Counted from the first letter of the stretch, positions 42,064 to 54,569 are shown. The stretch: 64,000 bases of DNA from Labyrinthula sp. Ha (GCA_015227615.1 JAALGZ010000056.1:154328-218327), one strand, 5' to 3'. Numbers and translations: made by a program. The notes: a model not told the origin generated them from the sequence alone.

Positions 42064-45000
42064 TTTTTTGACTGAGCGGAGTTAATGTAATTTGTTTTTC
42101 TTGAGCCTGAAAGTTGGGATTAAAACCAAAAGCAAGAATAAAGAACTAGTTCTTGTTTGGGTAAGAAAAAGTGGGACAAAAAAATTGGTTTTATTCGAGT
42201 GTTATTCAAGTTTTATATCAGCTGGGAAAATAAATCAGATTTGTTGGGCTTCTTTCTAAGTTCAGTATTTGTATTTTGAGTTACGTCAAATAGTAATATC
42301 TTGTACCAGCTTTAAAAATGGGTGTTTATGATTTCTTATCGTTCCTAACGTTAAGTAAAATCCAGTGAGAAATAATATTAACTATCGTTAAGCACGTTAC
42401 GATAAGAAGTACCATGGGTGTTACAAAAAAGGATTTTTTTGGGCACAAGTCAAATAGTAATTATATTTTGGGGACTTTATAGGAGAATGGCTATTCATTT
42501 TAATTTCTTGCGTTTACGTTGTACTGAGGAGTCAGTGAAACTAAATATTCTATAATACAAGTATCTTCTGCATAAGTTCATCTAAATACATATTGAAGCA
42601 TCTTAAAAGCAACATAAAGAAGTAGTTTTATCTAAGAAACACACTAAGTTGCTTCCCTTTTGGTGTACTGAACTTCGCCTGTGCTCAATGACGTATGTTA
42701 TCTTGTTGGAAACATGAAAATTAGCTGATGTACATTAGGGGCCTTATCAACCATAAAGAGTGATAAGTGCTTTATTCAAGACATAAAAAAGAGTGTATAC
42801 ATTAAAATTCCATATGAGATATGCTTCCTGTGGTGCTAAAAAAAGCCCAAAACAATAACATATTAAAAATTGGTTAAATCATCCCTAACGAGCAAAATTT
42901 TTTAGAAATATAGCCCCGCTAACTTTCTTGTTTCTCAGTAAAGAAATTTTCTAAAGCATTACGGGTGCGGAGACTAGTTACTTTAGATGAGTGCTACGCG
43001 TAACCAGAGTAATGCTTCTTTGCTAGGCTAACGGTTTATATTTTTCGAAAGAACGCTAGCAGAAACGTAATCTAGAGCATTCGGTAAAAAAAGATCAGGC
43101 TTTCGAATTAGTTCAAAAACTCTAAGCCTTAAACCGCCATTGGGTTTAGCTCTCATATCTCGCAAGAAAATCTTTCGTGCAGTTAACAGGCTTGGATAAA
43201 CTCTATGTTTGGGACATCAAATGCCTACTAACATTATTAAACTTACCTCTTATCATTCTTTTACTTTGAAAGGAAAATTTTCGGTCGAAGATAGGAGAAT
43301 CCTTAAAATTGTTGATCTTAAATAATTCACCATGTCAAAGTGTCACCTACTTGAGCTCATTAAGCTTATTAAGGACTATTACCATGACCAGGAATTGCAT
43401 GAACAGTACCTGGTCAATATCTATAATGTGTTTTAAAAGAGTTTAGATAGTCAAGCATAGCCGTGCCACCGTTTATAACTGAATTTTCATTCGCCATGAG
43501 GCATGGGACAGTTTTCGCGAAATAACTGGACTTAAAGGACCAGAATAGTACTTACGCAAAACTTTCAACTCCTCTAGATGATTTCTACAAAATACCAGAT
43601 ACACTGCAGAGATGTGCAGAAAGAATTCAAGCAAGTAGCAATCAAATCTTTCCTCAGCGATTGAACTCCAGTTCAAATTTTACACCGCTAAGTAACATTT
43701 TGCTTCATTATTTTCTAACAAAGGTATTATGGTATTTACGTTGTGAAACGAATGATCGACATATTTGGGAAGTTGCAATATCATATGTTAAACCGTCCAG
43801 AAGATATAGTGTTGGTGGAGCTCTGATAGCCAAGCTTTCTTAGTGGAAAATATTCAGAAACCTTGATCTTTCACAGGGTATAAGAAAGAAGTACAGTATC
43901 AAGTGGGATAATTGTCCAGCTCAGACTCAGCCATGCTAACTCAAATATTTTTCTAGATAATCTAGAGGTTGAAGGTGTGCAATCACGAGATAACATAGCT
44001 ATTTCATGGGGGTGATTAGGAGTGAAGTGAAAGTGAGCTATAGGCAGAAAAAATAATGGTTTCTCGTTTATCGACCATTAATGTATTTTTAAAAGCTCTT
44101 CATCTGACGGAATGTTGATATTTTATGTGTAAAGAGATTTGTTTTGTAAAATTAAATTATGTAGTATGTTTGCATTGTCTCACTAAATCTTACACAAAGT
44201 ATTAACTACACATAGACTCATATTACATATTTGCTCTTGTCCAAATATATATAGAGATTTAACTTAAATCCTAAGGAATCAACGTGAATGATTTATTGAA
44301 TACTGAATGAATTCCAAAGTTAACTAAATAATGTATCGTATGTGTTACCAACAGGAAAAGATGTTATTCAAAGGTAGATGTTGTTGCAACGATGATGCTA
44401 CTAGAAATATTTATTTACATGACAAGGTTTTTGCAAACTAATTTAGATTATATGAATTTTTTGAAACAGAAACTGAGAAATTTACTTTTTTTTGAGATTC
44501 TGAGCAAATTTCAGTGTTCGGGGTTTATATTGATTATTGAAATAACCTCCACAATCCATGTACATCATGTAACAACCAAATTAAGTCGAGCTAGGTGGTA
44601 AGGACAGAAAATCTGAAATCGAATTTAAGATTATACTAAAGTTTTCAGAAAATGTTGAGCCATCTTCAATTCAGTGACATATGTTGTTATAGAATTGGCC
44701 TCTCATTCTGTACTAACGTAGATGAAGCTGTAATCTTAAGATGATAATCTGCTGCTTTTTTTTAAGCTTAACACCTGGCTAAGTATGCAATAAGTTCCAC
44801 TTTGTTTTTCTTCGTGAACTATTAACTCCCTCTCCGACTATAAACACATTACTCGTCACAGAGTTCTAAGATCTCCGTAACTGCGGACGCTGTTATTACA
44901 TCTGAAATGTTATGCCGATGAGTTATGAAAGAGAAAAACTAGGCTTAATAACAAGTGTTTGGAAAATACCTTTGACTCTAGGGGGTTCACTTTGATTCTT

Positions 45001-47450
45001 TTGGTTTCTGTGATCCGTACTGAGTTTTGCTTAGGATGTATCGTCATAATTTGAAACCAAAAATCGGTTGCATGTTAGATACAAGTTAGAAACCCCACAT
45101 ATATCTTTTGTATATGAGATGAGGCTTGCTCAGATCTAAAAACCTTTTTAAAACACTGTCAAAGAGCTTCTTATTAGAATATTTTGTAAGAGAAATAATT
45201 GGACAAGTAATGAATCATATCAAACCACAAGGTTTTAGTCTAATCAGCCGTAGTGGACGAGAAAATCAGATTCATACTTGCAAGAAAATATTCCATTAAT
45301 TGAACCTTAATACTAGTTCTTTTGCACAACATTGAAGCAATACTTGGTACATTGACTATACAAGTATCGGGTTTCAAAGAGGAATCTGTCTTAATATAGA
45401 GAGATCCCATTGTATCTGACCAAATATACCTCTGTTTCTATTAAACAAATTCATGCGTTCCCAATATTTATTGTTTACATTAGCTTAAGCTTAAATCTAT
45501 ACCAAGTTTCCACAAGTATTTTGACATTAATATTTTAGCTTAAAGTTTATGTTATGCGCTTTGGAAGAAGCAGTGTATTATTCAATTATGAATCTGGTTC
45601 TCGTCTTATCCCTCATTACACCCATTCTATACGTAAACACGTACCGAAAATAAGTTAAAGTTGGTTCTTCACCAGAACAATACTTCGTTAATGTGTCATG
45701 GCGATACAATATTTTTTTCCGGAAAGGTAACCCTAAGAGTATGTTTTCATCTTATTCTTTTCTGCAAGGTTTATCAACTGCTGCTTTGTGGACGAAGACT
45801 AAATAACTTGATTTTGTGGAGTAATTTCATAGAAGAAATAAACAATATATTTTGTGTGTACTTGAAAAAGATTTAACCTGGTTAACAAGCCCATAAAGTA
45901 CTTAACTGATTTTAATGTGGGAATTTTACTTGACAACTTTTTCTAGTTCACCATACTTGCTTGAAACCTAACTTAGATTTACCTTATTTGATACTTTGGG
46001 TGTTTCAATTCTCTCATGGATACATCTATAATAACCTTGGTGTACCTCTTAATCATGTTGCAAGAGATATTGGTGTCTTATTTAGAAGAAACTCTTACCA
46101 TGAAATGTGATTTTGGAGCTTTTCTTTGATATTGTTACTATTATTCACCCAATTTTCAAAAATAATCAAATATACCAAGACTACTCAACGGATATTTATT
46201 CTATATATCTATATGAAGTGTCACATAATAACAAGATATCCAAGTAGTATCTCGTGTACTTCGGACTTCTGCTCTTATGGCCCAGAGACACGACATGCTT
46301 AGAAGTACTTTGTCCACGCATTTGCGCGAATGGTTACTGGCGTTAATTGCCTTTATTAATTGAGAGCAAAAAATTTCAATAATCCTGAGATTCAACAGCA
46401 GCCATGACCTTAATTATGAAAAGATCTGGAGCTGATGTGAGATTGAGTGTCTTTGTGTGTTAATTTATCAGTTGTACTCAAAATATATTTAGAAGCGTTT
46501 GCCACTAAATTTATTGAATGCTGTTTACTATCAACAAGTAACGGTCTTATTTAGAATCTTTTGTTCACACATAGTGACAGAAACGTTTGATTTAACATTG
46601 AAACAAATAAGTATTCTTAGTAAATATTATTGTTCTAGTGTAATCAGATTGCTTAATACTTCAGTACTACAATAATGTTTCATCATTTCTGGTTATTTTT
46701 TGAAAGATATACAATATAAATGGAATCGATTTACTGGTTATGTAACTTTCTAGGTAGATAACAAAGTGTTCTACTAAAGAAACTTAAGATACGCAATTTG
46801 GATTGTCTTAAGAGTTACCTTTTATCAAAAGGCATCAAGAAAGAAGCGTATATTTTGTCGTAAGTCTTTTTTTCGTTATTTTTGTTGTTTTCCTAAACCT
46901 ATTTTAGCAGAAAAGAAATAGTGACCAGTTGAACAATTGTCCAGACTATACTTTAACTTCCATGCGAAACACTTGATAATGCTCCCAGGCACATTTAGAA
47001 CTGTACAAAAAGTATAAGAAAAAATTCTCGAAAGCCACTATCTTCATTATATTCAAGATTGCGAGAAACATCTGAAGGTACTATAGGTTTGATGACTGAA
47101 TTATTTCGCAAAGAGCTAAAGACTCACTCATCGAGACTGAGGTAAAATAGTTATATGCTATGGATATGAATAAAGGTGTCCACAGGGTTTATTTTATTAA
47201 TAGGAAAATTTACAGGGCTAAATAGTGAAAAACGCTAGAAAATGAAGTTTATAATCTCCAAGAAACCAAAACCAAAATTAGAAGATATATGTTTTCTCGG
47301 ATATTGAATTTGGTTAAGCAGGTGGCTTATTAGGCGAGTCACAGGAAAAGCTCTATGCATCTAAGCGAGAATTCATTCTCTCCACTTTCAAGCGACTAAG
47401 TTCAAGTGTCTAACCCGTTCACAGAGTTCAAAACTTTTAACAAAGTAACA
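42064..47450. other. Long gene-free stretch (5.4 kb)
   Basis: No frame on either strand looks coding. TAACG-type motifs cluster at 42.35-42.41 kb upstream of the Cys-rich gene. Otherwise nothing was recognised. Confidence 0.5.
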
Positions 47451-47459
47451 AGCTCAAAT

Positions 47460-50045
47460 CAAGCTCTTAAAGGAATTAATTAGGCTGTATAGACTAACCC
47501 TATGGCGAGGGGTCAACCTACCATTAGCAATTACATACTAGGATACTAAATTTATCAATACTCGCAATTATTGGCTTTCCGTTATGTTGCATATTGTTAT
47601 CATCTTCTGGTTGGTTCGTTTGCAGGGTTCCATGAAGCTAGTTAGTCACGCTATGTGTCCGGGTTCAGTTCCACGATTTCCCTAAATTCTGTCTGAGACG
47701 ACACAATCTACATTAAAATCAAAAAGAATAAATTGCATAAAAAGAATAAAGAGTCTCACATGTAGTCATTTCAAGCGATCAAGATGTTTTTGGCGTCAAA
47801 TTTTTGTTCTCATGTGTTTCTTTATACTTCTCGTCCATGTTCTGCGCAGAGTTGACATTATGTTAAGTGATTTGATTCTTTTGCTGGACATGTTACTTCT
47901 GTAAATCAAACCTCTTCATCAAAGTGTTGTTGGACATATTTGAGACTTTTTGGATTTTATTGTCCTATGGGGATGATATTTTCTGTTGAAAGGTGATTTT
48001 TTTTTGTTATTTTTAGATTAGTTCAGTGCTTTCTACGGGATTTGGTGAATTCTTGTTTTTGGTAGCTGGGGGACTTCATTTCTCATTTTCCATTTATTTT
48101 CCATAGAATATGTTGAAATGGTTTCTGGTCAAGTAGAGTGCTTCAGTGGTTACTTTCTATTCTTTCAGTTGACGCCATAGGCCCAGGACTTGTATTATTT
48201 AAATCCTTTCTGTTCTAACTGCAGACACATTCATATGTTCAAAAAGCTGAATTTACTCCAGAGGGTTCAACCCTCGGCTACTTAGATTTATTCTTGTAGT
48301 TATGGTTTAGACTCTCTTGCTTGCGTTTCGTCTAGAGTTTAAACTGTTGTATCTCGGGCTTAGTATGGAGCCTGGTGGCCTTCTTATTATTATTATTCCT
48401 CCGGGCCCTCGTTGTATCGTTATTTTCTAGTTCCTGTTCCTATCTTGGTTATCCCACGTTGAAGTTTGGCTATGGTTTGGTTAGTGATTTTTTTGTTTGT
48501 AATCTTGCCGGGTTATTCGGTGATGTTGACCCTTCTCCAAGTAGTGCTATAGCTTCCCAGTAATATATAGGTTTGACTTGAGGTGATGGAACTGGGTTGA
48601 GTTTTGGGGGTTTCTGGATAGCTGTAAATTCATAGTCAACGATATTTCTTGCTTCTGATATGTGGTTTTGTCGTAGAGATTTGAGTATCTTTATAAGATC
48701 CAGGTCTTCTTCTTCAAGTTCAAAGTTATAGTGTTCCTGTTTAGAAATGAGTTTCTTAAATTCTCTGGACATTTTAGATAAAGTTTTACTCATTGATGTG
48801 TTCTGGGACCACTTTTTATCGTTATTTGTTTTTAGTGCAAAGATTATAGTTCTTGGCAGATTCTTGTATAAACCTGTGCTGATGAAAAACTATATCTCCA
48901 CCTATTTATGCCGTTGTGCGCTTCTGAAATTTTCTTAACTTTGGCATCCGAATGAATTCCTTGACCATCAGTCATAGATGCTAAATACTTTTATTTTGTT
49001 AGTGCTTCTATTTTCTTTTTCTGTATTATCAGGTTATTTGCTTTTGGTTGGATATTATCGTCAATTATCCTTTTTCTATCCGTTACCACCAGTGATTCCA
49101 CATTAATTCGGCTTTTACTTCGGTCGTAAAATCAAGAACTAGTGTCGCAGATGAGGAAAGTTAATTATGAAGATACTTGTCGCAGAACGCACAATAGAAG
49201 CTGGATAATATTCTGTCTATATCAATATCTGAAGTTCTATCAATAATGTTTTGCCTTCATTGGTTAACTAAACGTTTTTTTTATATTTTTTTAAGCCAGT
49301 TATTTGATGCACTTATTGTATATGGGTGACAAAACTTATTATTTCATCGCTGTTTCTTGTCAAGAGAACTGGACCAGCCGCAAACAGAAAGTACAAAAAT
49401 TTGCAGTTGTACAAAGTGATACCTCTTAGCGTATTATTTTTTATTCGGTCCATTATTGAATTCCAGAAAAGAATTAATATGCTGAGGGATAGTGAATCCC
49501 CTTGCAAGACTCTTCTTTTTACATCAACGTAAGAGCTCGTTTCTCCGCTGTCAGAAACACAAACTTTCATTTTTTCTTAAAGTGTTTAATGAGCTTAAAA
49601 ATTTTCTCTGGCATTTTATATTCTATTAGAGTTAGGATGATAAACTGGTGTGAAATGCTGCCAAATATCTTAGCAAAGTCTACGAAAAGAATGCACAGAG
49701 AAGCTTCTTGCTTAAGAGTCTCTTAGATGATGGTGCCCAATGCTTCTACCTTTTGAATTATTTATATCTTGTGCCCAAAGCCCGCTTGATAGTCAGACAG
49801 TACTTCAAGTACCAGCTCCAGTTGGTTATTTATTTTTTTCGTTAGAAGTTGAAAGTGTGAGCTCAACAGAGATACGACTCTGCAATTAGACGGATCACTT
49901 TTGCTACCTTTTTGTTTGTACAAGTATTTAACTTTTCCTTTGCACATTTTGTTTATTCTGCTTGATTTTGAGTTTATCCATTATAAAGAAAGATTGAAGA
50001 GTTCTTATTGATTGCTTCTGAACTTCTGGTATTTTCTTGAGAACC
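47460..50045 (-). pseudogene. Dead, 5'-truncated LINE copy
   Basis: Follows the neighbouring intact LINE from RT domain 0 to its 3' UTR. KVKYLYKQKGSKSDPSNC matches KVVYLYKQKGSKNDPSNY. KVCVSDSGETSS and VLQGDSLS match. The catalytic FADD motif has become FAAG, which would abolish polymerisation. The C-terminal NFELEEEDLDL and QVKPIYYWEAIALLGE match FQLEEDDLDL and TVKPIYYYEALALLGE. The 3' UTR is shared (ACCCTATGGCGAGGGG versus ACCCTATGGCGGGGAT). Similarity stops at the intact element's target duplication, so it was truncated or cut there. Multiple frameshifts. Confidence 0.85.
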
Positions 50046-50059
50046 TTCAAGCCCGGTAA
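50046..50059. repeat. LINE target-site duplication, 3' side
   Basis: TTCAAGCCCGGTAA, identical to 54296-54309, directly followed by the element's GTTAAG repeats. Confidence 0.75.
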
Positions 50060-50771
50060 GGTTAAGGTTAAGGTTTTAAGGGAGTTATTTGGGCCTACTG
50101 GCCTAACCCTATGGCGGGGATCTAACTACCAATAAGAGCTACGTACTATTATACTACTTTGTTATTCTATTATGTTCCGTTATGCTTCCTTAATTTCATT
50201 GGTATTTGACAGAATCCTCTGAAGCTGGTTGGTCAAACTATCATCTCATGATCATTTCCATTATTTCCCAAAATCCTAACTTTTCTGATACAATCCACAA
50301 TCAAATTAACAAAACACAAATCATGCAAAAAGTAAAGATAATCTCACGGGTGTCCAGTTCACGCTGCTGAAGGTTTTCCGCTGATGTTTTACCACGATAT
50401 GGCTTTCTATTATGTTCCTGTTCAAGATTTTCACGGTTTTGCTCATTCTTATCTGGATTCTGCATTTTGGATGGCCTGTTTTTATCTTATGTTGGTTTTT
50501 GGACGATCCTATATATGTTTCAAGATGTTTGAAGATAGTTGGAGGTGATTTATGTTCGGGAGGTCGAAGGGGAGTATAGATGGCGATGTTTCTTGCTGTT
50601 TTCAGGATGTTTACTTCATTTCCCGGAGATTTTGCTTCTTGCAGCTGAAGTTATCGATGGTCTTAGTGAGTGCTGGGGGGCCTCCTTTGAGCTGACTTAT
50701 GCTGTTTTCGTGTTATTTTATAGGATGACTGTTCGTTGTTGTTATTCCAGGTGAACGATGTTGATATTTTG

Positions 50772-53700
50772 TCAGGATGGAAGAATTTCGTTTATTTGCT
50801 CCAGCAGCTGAATATAGTCCATTGGGTTCATTCCTCTTCCTCCAGCTGTTATTCTCGACGTTTCTCTTAGTGCTTTAGGTGATATTCTGGTTGTTGCGTT
50901 TTCTGTGGGTTGATTGTGGATGTTGTATCTTGGTCGAAGGATGGGTGTTGTTGGTCTTCTGCTCGTGTCCATGTTCCTGTTCATATCCAAGTCCAAGTCT
51001 GCGTTCCTGTTCAAGTCCAAGTCCGTGTTCCTGTTCGTGTCCAAGTTCCTGTTCAAGTGCTGGCTCCTGTTCAAGTGTTCTTCTGGTTCTTGGCTTCTTG
51101 TGCAGTTTGAAGGTTGGTTCTCATTTTCAGGGTGGTGGGTAAAGTGGGATGGTGGTGGGTCCTCAGGCGGCACTGGTTCTTCTCCTAGTAACGCAAGCGC
51201 TTCATAGTAGTATATAGGTTTTACTGTTGGTGGTGGTGATGGGTTTTGAAGTTGGTATTCTCTCAGAGCTGTCAGTTCTTTATCGACAATATCTCTTACT
51301 GTGGATTTATGGGTTTCCTGACGTTTTTTTACTATATTGGTGAGGTCCAAGTCATCCTCTTCTAGTTGAAAGTCAAAGCTGTCAATCCTGTCTATGGTTC
51401 TCTTCAGCCTTCTTGATATCTTTGTTAAGGCTTTTGTTATCTTCACGTTGGATGGCCAGTTCTCTACATTGTATATGGCTGGAGCTATTACTAGTGCTCT
51501 TGCCAGATTGATTCTTGTTTTCTTTTGGATGTTTGAGGAAGATAATATGTCTCTGAACCTGTTGATATGACTGTGTGCTTCATTTAACTTCTTGGAAATA
51601 GCATCAGCATTAATACCTTGTGGGTCAAAGATAGCTCCAAGATATTTGTACTTTGTCACGGCTTCAATTGTTTCTGCTGCTACTTCAACGTTGCTTGTTT
51701 TGGGTTGGATTTTGTCGTGTATGATCGTTCTACTGTCAGTAACAGCTAAAGTCCCAGCTCTGCTTCTGTTGCGTGTTCCATCACAAAACCTCGAGCTTTT
51801 GTGACACCTTAGTGACGTTTCTGAGTGGAAATATCTATCGCAACGTTCGCAGTGAAAGTTGGTCAATATTCTATTTATATCTACGTCTGGGATTTTATCA
51901 ACCAAACTGTAGCCTTCGTTTGTGAGCATAACTTTTGTCTTGCTAACATTAATTTTTAGGCCTGTGAGTTGTTGAAGGTTTTGCAGTTGCGTTACAAAGC
52001 TGATTATTTCTTCGTCGTTCCTTGTTAGTATTACTAAGTCGTCTGCAAAAGCAAAGTACCTGAAGGTTTGGTTGTGTAAGCTGGTTCCTTGTAAGGTATT
52101 ATTTTTTATTCTCTTCATTATAGAGTCAAGACAGAGGATAAAGATGCTTGGAGACAAACTATCTCCTTGAAGCACACCTTTTTTTATGTTTACTAAACTA
52201 CTTTTTTCTCCGCTGTCTGAAACGAAAACTTTGGTCTTGTCGTAAAGGATGGTGATAAGTTTGATGAGCTTTTTTGGTACATGATGTTCTTCTAGAGCTA
52301 GCTTCATGAATTTATGCGAAATACTATCAAAAGCTTTCGCAAAGTCTATGAAAAGAATTCGAAGATATATTTTCTGTTTCAGAGTTTCCTTTATGATTGT
52401 ATCAAGTGCTTCAATTTTCTGTATCGTTGAGCGGCTGTTTCTGAATCCTGCTTGATAATCTGGAAGCTTATTCAGTATTGGTGCTATTCTATTGTTGATG
52501 ATTTTTGTGAGAAGTTTAAAGTGAGAGTTCAATAGTGTGATTGGTCTATAGTTTGAAGGGTCGTTTTTACTTCCCTTCTGTTTATATAGATACACTACTT
52601 TGCCTCTACAGATTTTTCTCATCTTTTTAGACTTGAACGCATCTAGCCTGAAAAAAGATTGGATTTCTCTAACAGCATGTTTTTGAACTATTTCGACATG
52701 CTTCAGGACCTCGTTTTTTATGTTGTCTGGTCCTGGAGCTTTATTATTCTTTAGGGTTTTGATACATTCTTTGACTTCATCTGTTTTTGGAGGATGAATG
52801 TTTATGCTGTTTGAAGGAGCCGGTGCAAGTATTGGAGTTTGGTAATGTCGTATTTGGTTTTCCGTCAGTAAGTTCGTTGGAAGTGGTAGGTTTTGTTGCT
52901 TCTCTAAATATTCTTTTAGTATCTGAATACGACCTGCGGTTCCCACCAACTTCCCAGCTGTATTCTTGGTTATTTTACCGAACTGTTTACGGACTGGTTT
53001 TACCTTCTTTATCAGTTGATACCCGGTTCTCGTATTGTTGCTTTGGAACGCAGTTTCTGTTTCAGACGCTATTCTCTCCAACCAGTTGTTGTAGTCTTCT
53101 TTAGCTGATCTTTTTACTTCGTTTGTAATTCTTTTCTTCTCCTCAGGATTTAGGTTGTTCCAGTTGGCTCGTTTGTACCTCATCAAAGACATGGTTTGTT
53201 CCGAGTTCTGGTGTTCAGGAAGGTTGTAATTGACTTCTGGGAGATGTTTCTTCATGATGGATGGAATTGAGTGGGTTAGAGTAAGGTAGGTGTCTGTTAG
53301 TGTGTCATTTAGTTCAAGTACCTCCTTGAGATCACTACTTATTTTCTCTTGTAGCGCTGCATTGGACTTTAACACACTGTAGTCCAGCTGTGATCTGGGT
53401 CTCTTCTTCGATGTATGTTTCTGATGCAAGTTCACCCTTATTGAAAGAGCTAGATGATCGAAGTTTTTCTTCATCCACAGGTTGTATGCTATGGCTGAAG
53501 ATATTTTGAAGCCAGTTATTGCAGGTACATGGTTCGTGATTACATAGTCAATTTCAGATGGCCCCCCACTATTTGACCTTGGCATGAATGTAGCATGTTT
53601 CCTAGAGCCTTTCATGCCTGTAACAGCTAAATGGTTACAGATTGTTAGCTCTTTTTCTTTCAAGAACTCCACCAAGAGTTTACCATTAGAATTCGTACGA

Positions 53701-54269
53701 TGAGAGAGTCCTAGTTTACCTTCTACATTTAACTCCTTTCTTGAAACTTGAGCATTGAAATCACCACAAATGAGAACCAACCTTCTCTTGTTAACTCCAT
53801 TCAGCTTTGACTTGAGCTCCTTCAGGTACATCTTGTACGTTTCTTGACCGTGACCGTAGTGTGGCGCGTAAGTGTTAACCAAGACGAGACTTCTTTTTCC
53901 ATCTAGTTTGACAACCAGCTTCAGGATCCTGTCGCTTCTTCCGTCTGTGTCCGTTACTTGACTAGCAAGCTCGTTACACAGGAAAGTCGCTACGCCCGCC
54001 GCTTTTTCAGGCAGTTTTGAGAAAAACCACCTTCCTGAAGCCGAGCTAACGTTCACCATTCGCTGTAGGCGTTGCATTCCTTGCTTGTGCAGTTCCTGTA
54101 ACATTAAAATGTCAGTTTTTTTAGTAAGTTGTTGTACGTAGCTGCACTTAAAGGCAGTTAGACCACCAACATTCACGCTCACCAGTTTAGGAAAGCGCTT
54201 CAGTCGGCTCGCTATCCCTGGGACTTCTCTCGAAGGAGTAGACAGGTCGCTACTCGGAAAACTTTGCAT
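50772..54269 (-). CDS. LINE polyprotein: AP-endonuclease and reverse transcriptase, 1165 aa
   Basis: Endonuclease (about 28-280): SVNVGGL, MLQELH, VNTYAPH, ICGDFNAQ, SEIDYVITN and FDHLALS carry the expected Asn, Glu, Tyr, Asp, Asn and His, for nicking target DNA. Reverse transcriptase (about 495-890): SNYRPITLLN, YQAGFR, FIDFAKAFD, GVLQGDSLSP, FAFADDLVIL, GLKINVSKTK and YKYLGAIFD, with the three catalytic Asp present. Unusually, a C2HC finger (CERCDRYFHSETSLRCHKSS then RFC, about 807-829) sits between RT motifs D and E. The C-terminus has an Asn/Asp/Arg repeat (about 1060-1100) and PIYYYEALALLGE. No RNase H was recognised. Confidence 0.95.
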   Translation of the reverse strand: MQSFPSSDLSTPSREVPGIASRLKRFPKLVSVNVGGLTAFKCSYVQQLTKKTDILMLQELHKQGMQRLQRMVNVSSASGRWFFSKLPEKAAGVATFLCNELASQVTDTDGRSDRILKLVVKLDGKRSLVLVNTYAPHYGHGQETYKMYLKELKSKLNGVNKRRLVLICGDFNAQVSRKELNVEGKLGLSHRTNSNGKLLVEFLKEKELTICNHLAVTGMKGSRKHATFMPRSNSGGPSEIDYVITNHVPAITGFKISSAIAYNLWMKKNFDHLALSIRVNLHQKHTSKKRPRSQLDYSVLKSNAALQEKISSDLKEVLELNDTLTDTYLTLTHSIPSIMKKHLPEVNYNLPEHQNSEQTMSLMRYKRANWNNLNPEEKKRITNEVKRSAKEDYNNWLERIASETETAFQSNNTRTGYQLIKKVKPVRKQFGKITKNTAGKLVGTAGRIQILKEYLEKQQNLPLPTNLLTENQIRHYQTPILAPAPSNSINIHPPKTDEVKECIKTLKNNKAPGPDNIKNEVLKHVEIVQKHAVREIQSFFRLDAFKSKKMRKICRGKVVYLYKQKGSKNDPSNYRPITLLNSHFKLLTKIINNRIAPILNKLPDYQAGFRNSRSTIQKIEALDTIIKETLKQKIYLRILFIDFAKAFDSISHKFMKLALEEHHVPKKLIKLITILYDKTKVFVSDSGEKSSLVNIKKGVLQGDSLSPSIFILCLDSIMKRIKNNTLQGTSLHNQTFRYFAFADDLVILTRNDEEIISFVTQLQNLQQLTGLKINVSKTKVMLTNEGYSLVDKIPDVDINRILTNFHCERCDRYFHSETSLRCHKSSRFCDGTRNRSRAGTLAVTDSRTIIHDKIQPKTSNVEVAAETIEAVTKYKYLGAIFDPQGINADAISKKLNEAHSHINRFRDILSSSNIQKKTRINLARALVIAPAIYNVENWPSNVKITKALTKISRRLKRTIDRIDSFDFQLEEDDLDLTNIVKKRQETHKSTVRDIVDKELTALREYQLQNPSPPPTVKPIYYYEALALLGEEPVPPEDPPPSHFTHHPENENQPSNCTRSQEPEEHLNRSQHLNRNLDTNRNTDLDLNRNADLDLDMNRNMDTSRRPTTPILRPRYNIHNQPTENATTRISPKALRETSRITAGGRGMNPMDYIQLLEQINEILPS
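50966..51080. repeat. Short tandem repeat within the LINE ORF
   Basis: Imperfect units of the GTTCCTGTTC and AAGTCC type encode LNRNxDxDL-like repeats near the polyprotein C-terminus. Length variation between copies is expected. Confidence 0.7.
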
Positions 54270-54295
54270 TTTAGCTTCGTCCTTGACGTTGTTTT

Positions 54296-54309
54296 TTCAA
54301 GCCCGGTAA
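54296..54309. repeat. LINE target-site duplication, 5' side
   Basis: TTCAAGCCCGGTAA, identical to 50046-50059. Confidence 0.75.
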
Positions 54310-54495
54310 CACCCTATTGTAGAAATGGATAAAATGGTCAAACATATGTCTATCTTGGACATAACACAATTAAAGCTGCAAATTACGAAACCTAAAGTCC
54401 CCTTCTTAACAAATCAAAAACTAACTAAAAACAAGAATGATTCGAATGCTAACTGGGGTAAAAAATGAGTTTTTCTTTTATGATTTAGTTGATAA

Positions 54496-54523
54496 GCGGA
54501 AACTCGCCGCTTAGGCGGAAACT
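54496..54523 (+). promoter_or_regulatory. GCGGAAACT direct repeat upstream of the J-like/UBA gene
   Basis: GCGGAAACT at 54496-54504 and 54515-54523, 19 bases apart, with CCGCTTAGGCGG between. It is GC-rich in AT-rich DNA. The complement reads TTTCCGC, E2F-like (inference). Confidence 0.35.
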
Positions 54524-54569
54524 AAGTTCTACTTTCTCCTTGACTGAAGACTTTACACACGAACAATTT

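Larger units (their letters stand above)
50046..54309 (-). mobile_element. Apparently intact LINE with 14-bp target-site duplication
   Basis: The 4.2-kb element is flanked by the direct repeat TTCAAGCCCGGTAA at 50046-50059 and 54296-54309. Read on the minus strand, it has a short 5' leader (about 26 nt), one long ORF, a UTR of about 700 nt and a 3' tail of AACCTT repeats instead of poly-A. The perfect duplication, absence of stops and intact catalytic residues point to a recent insertion. The single APE-RT ORF is like RTE/CR1-type elements; the clade cannot be fixed by eye. It sits immediately before the J-like/UBA gene. Confidence 0.85.

Noticed and set aside
50879-51207. Plus-strand Cys/Ser-rich frames of up to 97 residues
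   Set aside because: Antisense to the low-complexity repeat of the LINE ORF; composition is a by-product of that repeat.
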